This document shows, piece by piece, positions 6,766-11,768 of a stretch of 11,768 nucleotides of DNA. The translations under genes and the position numbers were made by a program. This stretch comes from CBDDRG01 sp051306415 (GTDB lineage: Bacteria > Pseudomonadota > Gammaproteobacteria > Pseudomonadales > Porticoccaceae): positions 1 through 11,768 of the forward strand of contig JBPPNE010000314.1 of the NCBI GenBank assembly GCA_051306415.1, read 5' to 3'. Within the stretch, counting starts at the first letter, position 1; the number at the start of each line of letters is the position of its first letter. The notes beneath the pieces were generated by a model that worked only from the letters and a program-made list of their open reading frames with translations, searched no databases and was not told the DNA's origin.

Positions 6766-8439
6766 CTACCACCTTGACGAGACCAACTTGATGTCCGCCA
6801 TTGACCACGCCTTCTGCCAGCGAGCCTCGGCCTGGGCCAGGTCCACCGACCGCTCTCCGCCCTGCTGCTTGATTGCCTGCACCAGCCCGAACAGGCCCCA
6901 ACCGTTCTCGGGCCGCCGCCGCAAATCCTCCAGGTACACCGCCTCGGCCTCGACCGGCTGATTGGCGGCCAACAGCGCGGCGCCGAGATAATGCCGCGTC
7001 GGATAGGGCCAGTCCGGCGGTTCGTTGTAGGTCGTGGAATCTTCCAGCCAGACCGCCGACGAGAACTGGCCAATGGCTTCGCCCATGTCTTTGCGGACCC
7101 AGGCAATTTGCCCTGCCAGCAGCCGTTCGCCGATCCGCCCCAGACGTTCAGGCGGTGAGTTCACCAGCAGCATGCGCGACGGGAAGTCCGCGCGCGACAG
7201 CAACTCCCGCAGCGCCGCAAGCTCGCTCTCCGCGCCCGCCAGGTCGCTCTTGTTCGTGAGCGCCATCCCCCTCGCCCAGTGCCATATCATCGTCGTGAAC
7301 ACGTCCTTCTCCGCCGGGCGGGGCTCCTTCAGAACCTCGTCCCACTGCGCGAACTTTACCATCGCGTGGAGCGGCGCGACCTTGAACTGATCGGTCGGCA
7401 ACGGCAGGCCGTCGTGGGCGTTACTCGCCGTTTTGCGCGCCGCGGCGATCGCGTCGGCGCTGTGCCCCTGGTACGAGTAGGCAATCCACAGGAAGTGCGC
7501 GTTGTGCGGATAGTACGCAGCGGGATAGATTCCCTGTGCCTTGCATTGGCTGATGTAGTCTTCATCGACCGCGATCGCCCGCTCATTCGCCGCCGCCGCG
7601 TCGCCATAGCGCCCCACGCGGAAGAAGATATGTGCGGGCATGTGCACAAGATGGCCGGCGCCGGGCACGATGGTCAACAGTCGGTCGCCGCTCGCCACCG
7701 CCCGGGGCGCATCGTTCGAAGCCTCAAGCGCGTGGATATGCAGATGCAGGGCCAATGGGTGGTCGGCACGCAGCGCGATCGCTTTTTCGATCAGCGTCAC
7801 CACGTCCATCGTATGGGGTCGCGGATGACCGTCATTGGTCCAGTAGTTCCACGGACTCGTGTCCAACATCGATTCGGCGGCGATAGACAACAGGTCCGGA
7901 TCGTTCGGGTACTTTTTCGCCAACGTCTGCATCGCTTCCGCGTACGCGGCATCCAGCGGCTTGCGGTCGGCGTTTACGTCGCTGACGTAGCGTTTGGCCA
8001 CGGCATCGATCAGGCCCCGCTCCCAAGGCTGGGCGTGTCCCTTGAGACTCACGGCCTTCTCGACGGCCGCGAAGGCGGGCAAGATCGCATCCGGGAACAT
8101 GGGGGCATTGATATTCGGCCCCAGCGCATAGGCCTCCCCCCAGTAGGCGATCGCGAGCTGTGGATCCAGGCGCTGGGCCTCTCTGAATGACCGAACCGCC
8201 TCCGCGTGGTTGAACGCGTACGCCAGCATCAACCCTTGGTCGAAGTATTTCTGCGCCTGCGGGTTGCTAGTCGACACCTTCCGAGAATAGGTTCCCAGGT
8301 TTTGTAGTCTGGGGGACAGAGCCTTGTCGCGGGTGGTGTCTTTGAGATTTCCGCCTTTGTCGTTCTCGGCCACTGACTGGGAACCGGCGGCCACCACCAG
8401 AGCTAGCACCAGACCGCGAACTATCGGCTTCATCGCCAT
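6766..8439 (-). CDS. Exported tetratricopeptide-repeat protein with histidine-rich motifs
   Basis: A 557-residue protein. The ATG at 8439 is preceded by AGGAG at 6 nt spacing and gives a clear signal peptide: MAMKPIVRG, a hydrophobic run to about residue 20, then likely cleavage at SVA/EN (24/25). It is therefore probably periplasmic. TPR-like helix pairs include QKYFDQGLMLAYAFNHAEAV (63-82, followed by RSFREAQRLDP to 93), the 275-291 stretch beginning VGRYGDAAAANERAI, WIAYSYQGHSADAIAAARK (318-336) and a C-terminal set at about 440-545. Histidines cluster at 232, 234, 236, 263, 266, 270, 312 and 315 in LHLHIHALEAS, GHLVHMPAHIFFR and YYPHNAHFLW. This architecture recurs in hypothetical TPR proteins of diverse environmental bacteria (from memory). 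No function is known to me. It is isolated between a terminator and a gene-poor gap. Confidence 0.88.
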   Translation of the reverse strand: MAMKPIVRGLVLALVVAAGSQSVAENDKGGNLKDTTRDKALSPRLQNLGTYSRKVSTSNPQAQKYFDQGLMLAYAFNHAEAVRSFREAQRLDPQLAIAYWGEAYALGPNINAPMFPDAILPAFAAVEKAVSLKGHAQPWERGLIDAVAKRYVSDVNADRKPLDAAYAEAMQTLAKKYPNDPDLLSIAAESMLDTSPWNYWTNDGHPRPHTMDVVTLIEKAIALRADHPLALHLHIHALEASNDAPRAVASGDRLLTIVPGAGHLVHMPAHIFFRVGRYGDAAAANERAIAVDEDYISQCKAQGIYPAAYYPHNAHFLWIAYSYQGHSADAIAAARKTASNAHDGLPLPTDQFKVAPLHAMVKFAQWDEVLKEPRPAEKDVFTTMIWHWARGMALTNKSDLAGAESELAALRELLSRADFPSRMLLVNSPPERLGRIGERLLAGQIAWVRKDMGEAIGQFSSAVWLEDSTTYNEPPDWPYPTRHYLGAALLAANQPVEAEAVYLEDLRRRPENGWGLFGLVQAIKQQGGERSVDLAQAEARWQKAWSMADIKLVSSRW

Positions 8440-8846
8440 GGCACTCTCCTCTAACTGGGGGGGGTGATTAATTTTATAATCCGGCCGTTTTATCACAGCC
8501 CTTCGCATGAGTCCAGAATGCCAAGACCGCCCTCATCACCGGCTACGCGCACAAAAATGCGGTAGCAAAACTGAGATCAGCGAGCTGGTCGGCAATTTTG
8601 GTGTGGTGGATGCCGTCCGCCAAAGGTTCAACTCTGGAGGGTCGAAAATGGCAGGCATCGTCCCAGCCCAATACAGCGTTGTCGATACCCAGCAAGGGTT
8701 TCAGGCGCTCGAAGGACGCCACAACGCGTCAACTACCGCAATATCTCCAACCCCCGGTTGTGGAGCGAGATAGCAACTCGACAGCCCGCGCCAGCAATCA
8801 CCGGTGCCGTGAAGAATAGGCGTCAACGCAGGTAAAATGCATCCCA
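8440..8846. other. Gene-poor 407-bp interval, possible decayed coding sequence
   Basis: No convincing gene was found between the TPR gene and the Rieske oxygenase gene. Next to the TPR start there is a GAGGAG ribosome-binding site, a G8 run (8457-8464) in the leader, and a minus-strand TATAAA at 8478-8473 that may be its -10. Further right, the minus strand has two protein-like stretches in different frames. One, around 8700-8846, includes PGVGDIAVVDA. The other, 8543-8722, is a 59-residue frame without an ATG containing FERLKPLLGIDNAVLGWDDA. Together they could be the remains of a frameshifted gene, but I cannot match them to any family. No terminator was seen after the oxygenase gene. Confidence 0.3.
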
Positions 8847-9992
8847 TTAACCGGCCACACTCTTCGCTATCTGCCGGTGGAAGTGCGCAATCGCCGGCTC
8901 ATTGCGGCCATAAAGACTGTGCGTCAAGGCGCCCGACTTGACGCCAACCTGGATACTTTCGACCGTTGGGAAATCCTCCTGGATCACTGTCCTCACCGTG
9001 AGATCCATATTGTTGTCCCAGTGCCGCTTGGCGGATGCGGTGGTCACTGGCTCCGGCGTATAAAAATCCAGGTAGACGACACACTCGTCAGGGCTGTTGT
9101 TGACCGGGTAGGAGCGCCATAGCTCGACGTGATCGATCTGTACCACCATCAGTACGTTGGGAAATAGCGAATACGCAATGCCCGAGTGCTTGACGAAATT
9201 CCACTGCTCCTCGGGTAGCGCTCGCAGACTCTCGATCGAGCGGCGAATCACCGCCATCCGCAGGTTCTGGCCAAAATCCTCGAACAGGCACAGGTTATTG
9301 AAGAATAGCGGCGCTACGGTATTTTTGTGGAGCGTTGAAAAGTGATAGGGCTCAAGGAAGGTATCAATCATCATCTTCCAGTTCATTTTGTGGTGTAACA
9401 CCCGCTGCTCGTAGTGATGGTAGTTCAGAAATCCATAATTCTCGAACTCGGGCGCCAGGCCACCGAGCTGCCGGTCGAGATCAAAATCCGCGCCCGGCGT
9501 CGGACACACCCAGATCATGCCGTATTTCTCGGTGATCGGCAGCTTGATCAGTGGCCGCTCCGCCTTGTTCAAACCGGGGAAACTGTCTTGGTCTGGCACC
9601 GCCACCAACTCACCGCGCAAATTGTAAGTCCATGCGTGATAGGGACAGGTCAGGCCGGCCTTGAGTTTGCCACAGCCACCCACCAACTTGGTGCCCCGGT
9701 GGCGGCAGGTGTTGATGAACGCGTTTAGTTCGCCCTGTTCACCACGCACCACCAAAATCGGCGTATCCAGGTCGTCAATCGTCAAATAGTCGCCCTTATT
9801 CGGCAGTTCACAGGAGAATCCCGCGAGCAGCGGATAGCGGCGAAATAAAATATCTTGTTCTCTCTGGAGCCAGTCCTGCGAGATATAAACCTCAACGGGC
9901 TCCTCGTAGGTCTCGGCGACACGGAAAGGCTGCCCGCTGTCGATATGGCGGAAAGCTTCTCGACACAGCGCTATCTGGGTCTCTTTTTTCAT
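8847..9992 (-). CDS. Rieske non-haem iron oxygenase, alpha (catalytic) subunit
   Basis: A 381-residue ring-hydroxylating-type oxygenase large subunit. The N-terminal Rieske domain binds 2Fe-2S through CRHRG (Cys96, His98) and CPYHAW (Cys116, His119). The C-terminal catalytic domain has the motif NWKMMIDTFLEPYHFSTLH (204-222). Asp210 would be the electron-transfer bridge and His217 and His222 the mononuclear iron ligands, with Asp340 in VIQEDF as the likely third ligand. Such enzymes take electrons from a reductase, with or without a ferredoxin, and oxygenate aromatic or other substrates. No reductase, ferredoxin or beta subunit is encoded in this window, so partners must be elsewhere. The ATG has GAGGAG at 6 nt spacing. 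It is slightly shorter than classical dioxygenase alpha subunits, more like single-subunit monooxygenases. Substrate is not predictable. Confidence 0.94.
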   Translation of the reverse strand: MKKETQIALCREAFRHIDSGQPFRVAETYEEPVEVYISQDWLQREQDILFRRYPLLAGFSCELPNKGDYLTIDDLDTPILVVRGEQGELNAFINTCRHRGTKLVGGCGKLKAGLTCPYHAWTYNLRGELVAVPDQDSFPGLNKAERPLIKLPITEKYGMIWVCPTPGADFDLDRQLGGLAPEFENYGFLNYHHYEQRVLHHKMNWKMMIDTFLEPYHFSTLHKNTVAPLFFNNLCLFEDFGQNLRMAVIRRSIESLRALPEEQWNFVKHSGIAYSLFPNVLMVVQIDHVELWRSYPVNNSPDECVVYLDFYTPEPVTTASAKRHWDNNMDLTVRTVIQEDFPTVESIQVGVKSGALTHSLYGRNEPAIAHFHRQIAKSVAG

Positions 9993-10177
9993 TGCTCACT
10001 CCTCGCTTGCACGGCGTTTATCTTGGGTGGGCCGGTGTCGGCACCCCGGTTACTGTTGCCGCCAGATCTACACCAAAAGCGACGAGAGCCGATTTAAGGC
10101 TAACGGCGCTGGCGGGCCAAAATGCTGCTGGAACGAACTCGTCGGCTTGCACACCGACGCCTGTCGCGAATGCCCCG

Positions 10178-10201
10178 CATGCCTATCTTGTCATGCCTAT
10201 C
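10178..10201. repeat. Short direct repeat at the Nudix 3' end
   Basis: CATGCCTATC occurs twice (10178-10187 and 10192-10201), separated by four bases, overlapping the last codons and stop of the Nudix gene. A weak hairpin CGTCGG/CCGACG (10140-10145 with 10154-10159) lies just beyond, without a T run, so it is not a clear terminator. Confidence 0.5.
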
Positions 10202-10790
10202 CAGTATAGCGGGGATCCACCGGCGCTCCGACCAGATGGGTTTCGAAGTAGCGGCTGATGATGTGGGTGTCAGCCTCAAAGGCCATTGCGGGAAATTCCC
10301 CGGTGTAGGGGAACCAGCTAACCTCAGCCATGCCATCACCCGCCGCGAGATTGCCACCCATGGCTTCAGCCATCAGCACGGTCACCAGGGAGTGCACCTC
10401 GGGTTTCAGGTAGTTGGTCACGACGCTGATGATGGAGCGGATGCTGACGTCCAGATTGGTTTCTTCTTTCACCTCTCGCACGGCGGCGCTCAAATAGTCT
10501 TCGTGATACTCGACGTAGCCGCAGGGCAGACACCACTTGCCGTGCTGCAAACTCCGCGATATCCGCTTGCCGAGAACGAAATGATTGTCGTCGACAATCA
10601 GTACGGCAACCGCCGGCTGCGGATTTTTGTAGTGGACGAAACTGCAGGTGGTGCATACCGAGCGGATGCCGCCTTCAACCGATTCCACCTCACAGCCGCC
10701 ACCACAGCGCGCGCAAAAGCGCGCGATGATCAGGTCGTTAACCGCATCGATATCCTGAGGATAGGCTCGAAAAACTTGCTGGGCTTTCAT
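10197..10790 (-). CDS. Nudix hydrolase with N-terminal zinc ribbon
   Basis: A 197-residue protein. Nudix enzymes hydrolyse nucleoside diphosphates linked to another group. An N-terminal zinc ribbon is formed by CARC (Cys26, Cys29) and CTTC (Cys46, Cys49), followed by the linker HYKNPQPAVAVLIV seen in NudC-like and related zinc-ribbon Nudix proteins. The Nudix box runs from Gly91: GYVEYHE, then REVKEETNL at 105-113. It matches GX5EX7REUXEEXGU except that Asn112 replaces the usual Gly; the catalytic glutamates are present. I use the ATG at 10790. An in-frame GTG at 10853 would add 21 residues that do not look like part of the family, though the ATG has no strong ribosome-binding site. The exact substrate (NADH, ADP-ribose or other) cannot be told. 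Confidence 0.92.
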   Translation of the reverse strand: MKAQQVFRAYPQDIDAVNDLIIARFCARCGGGCEVESVEGGIRSVCTTCSFVHYKNPQPAVAVLIVDDNHFVLGKRISRSLQHGKWCLPCGYVEYHEDYLSAAVREVKEETNLDVSIRSIISVVTNYLKPEVHSLVTVLMAEAMGGNLAAGDGMAEVSWFPYTGEFPAMAFEADTHIISRYFETHLVGAPVDPRYTG

Positions 10791-10928
10791 AACGGAAACG
10801 CCGCCTGTGTTATCCAATCGGGGAAAGACGATTGCCACATTGGCAGCAAACACCTGCCCAACCGGTCGGCGCTGCAGCAGGGAATGGGGCCTTTGCGATG
10901 CTGAATTTCCAATCTCGATTCATCCTGT

Positions 10929-11411
10929 CTATTTGGCCTTGACGACTTCGATCGCTCCGGGTTTCTGCCTAGGTTTGCAGGCGCCAAGCCAACGCTGACG
11001 AATCACCGATGAGCTCTTGCCATCGCCCATTGATGCCGGTTGGGTGACACCTTCCACGCGGGTTTCAAAGTCCGCCTGCAGATCACCCGTGGTGACCGCA
11101 TGAGTTTTTGTAATGGAGCTACCGATGCGACAGGTCGCATCTCTTACCCAGGTGTCGCCCATCCGTTTGGTTTCGCTCTCGCTGCAACTGGTTGCCTCGA
11201 GCTTGCGCGTCATGGCGAGATCGGCAATTGGATCGACACATCTGCGCACCGTGGTGAGCGGAGCGCCCTTGTGGGACATGTTGATCTCCCACAGCCCTGC
11301 CTTGGGCAGGGGCATGTCCTCGGCAATTCCTGGGTGTGAGAGCAAGATCAACAGCAGGCTGGCCACAATCATCACGGGGGGCGCCGCGAACGGGTTCATT
11401 TTTCCGCGCAT
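10929..11411 (-). CDS. Exported DUF3617-family protein
   Basis: A 160-residue protein with a signal peptide: MRGKMNPFAAPP, a hydrophobic segment VMIVASLLLILL, then likely cleavage at GIA/ED (about 31/32). The mature part starts MPLPKAGLWEINMSHKG, has a cysteine in RRCVDP, another in SCSES, and later DATCRIG and WLGACKP. This spacing of a G-L-W-E opening and scattered Cys residues fits the DUF3617 family of small periplasmic proteins of unknown function. The four mature-domain cysteines may form two disulfides. The ATG at 11411 is preceded by AGAGGA at 9 nt. It lies 94 bp downstream of the methyltransferase stop and 138 bp upstream of the Nudix start, so it may be its own unit. Confidence 0.8.
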   Translation of the reverse strand: MRGKMNPFAAPPVMIVASLLLILLSHPGIAEDMPLPKAGLWEINMSHKGAPLTTVRRCVDPIADLAMTRKLEATSCSESETKRMGDTWVRDATCRIGSSITKTHAVTTGDLQADFETRVEGVTQPASMGDGKSSSVIRQRWLGACKPRQKPGAIEVVKAK

Positions 11412-11505
11412 TATTGGAAATCCTCTGAATACGTATTTCAATCAAACCGAAGAGTCTTGCTGGCGCCAGCACCCCATGGCCCAGGCCACAACCTGACACC
11501 CCACC

Positions 11506-11768
11506 CTACCAGCCGTTGGTGGCCGACACAATCCAGACCGCAGAGGGCATCACCAGGCCGGCAGCGGTCATGTAGGGTAGCAGCACATCGCGAACGACGG
11601 CGCGAACCTTGCCCTTTGCCGCATCATCCACATCGGTACCCAGAATGATTCTGCTGAGTGGGCCGATGCTGAACATGCAGTCCACGCAGGCGTCGATATC
11701 ATTGCCACCAGCCATCGAACACGAAAAGTCGCGCGCTGTTATCTGGATGGCGTTAAATCCCGCGCCCT
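11506..11768 (-). CDS. Class I SAM-dependent methyltransferase, C-terminal part (5' end beyond window)
   Basis: The frame is open from the window edge to a TAG at 11508-11506, giving 86 visible residues, so the gene starts outside. The visible part begins GAGFNAIQITARDFSCSMAG, continues through SIGPLSRIILGTD, and ends VRAVVRDVLLPYMTAAGLVM followed by PSAVWIVSATNGW. This is the typical tail of UbiE/COQ5-like class I methyltransferases (an AGF strand, an IGP helix, then a ...LPYxxxxGLVMPSAVWIVSA final strand pair). The SAM-binding glycine motif would lie in the missing N-terminal part. An internal ATG at 11715 is not taken as a start because the upstream codons fit the family. Assignment is by pattern memory. 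Confidence 0.7.
   Translation of the reverse strand, partial: GAGFNAIQITARDFSCSMAGGNDIDACVDCMFSIGPLSRIILGTDVDDAAKGKVRAVVRDVLLPYMTAAGLVMPSAVWIVSATNGW

Noticed and set aside
7279..8190. Long (303-codon) plus-strand open frame opposite the TPR gene
   Set aside because: It lies wholly antisense to a gene with a signal peptide, good ribosome-binding site and family motifs. Its translation is rich in Arg/Val/Gly and has no recognisable domain, as expected for a shadow frame in GC-rich DNA.
8507..8773. 88-codon plus-strand frame in the gene-poor interval
   Set aside because: No recognisable family, no clear ribosome-binding site, and the opposite strand looks at least as protein-like. I kept only the interval as a possible remnant.
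10140..10159. Hairpin CGTCGG/CCGACG after the Nudix gene as a terminator
   Set aside because: Only 6 bp with an 8-base loop and no T run on either strand.
10791..10853. N-terminal extension of the Nudix protein from a GTG
   Set aside because: The added 21 residues precede the normal start of zinc-ribbon Nudix proteins and the GTG lacks a properly spaced ribosome-binding site.
1..11768. Mobile element, CRISPR, tRNA/rRNA or defence system
   Set aside because: No transposase or integrase, no regularly spaced repeats, no tRNA-like cloverleaf noticed, and no recognisable defence, toxin-antitoxin or secondary-metabolism genes. The gene content is housekeeping and general metabolism.

Overview
The window looks like chromosomal DNA of a marine-type gammaproteobacterium, possibly Cellvibrionales/Spongiibacteraceae-like. 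The taxon is inferred from gene content and order, not from a search. The main support is the divergent arrangement of queG against nnr-tsaE (with amiB expected just beyond the left edge), followed by rpsT with a TTG start. These are typical gammaproteobacterial features. The DNA is fairly GC-rich and densely coded. I see no transposase, integrase, tRNA, rRNA or CRISPR array.

Layout: (1) Positions 1-2092, minus strand, hold a housekeeping pair. nnr (NAD(P)HX repair) overlaps tsaE (tRNA t6A synthesis) by one base, and an 11-bp tandem duplication lies in front of a probable next gene at the very edge. (2) Positions 2158-3617, plus strand, hold queG (last step of queuosine synthesis) and then rpsT (ribosomal protein S20). 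rpsT has its own strong promoter overlapping the queG stop codon. tsaE and queG both serve tRNA anticodon-loop modification, so the left part is translation-related. (3) A perfect 15-bp A/T-flanked hairpin closes rpsT. (4) Positions 3747-6636 hold a divergent pair, an NADP-type short-chain dehydrogenase (minus) and a 624-residue amidohydrolase of the D-aminoacylase-like group (plus). A second perfect bidirectional terminator closes the amidohydrolase. (5) Positions 6766-11768 are a run of minus-strand genes: an exported TPR protein with a conserved-looking histidine cluster, a Rieske non-haem iron oxygenase alpha subunit, a zinc-ribbon Nudix hydrolase, an exported DUF3617 protein, and the C-terminal end of a class I SAM-dependent methyltransferase cut by the window edge. 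These genes are spaced by roughly 90-400 bp and look like separate transcription units rather than one operon.

I did not find a convincing new multi-gene system. The points most worth following are the amidohydrolase that seems to lack two of the usual metal-binding histidines, the histidine-rich motifs in the TPR protein, the about 400-bp gene-free stretch at 8440-8846 that may carry a decayed gene, and a small open frame just upstream of the dehydrogenase.
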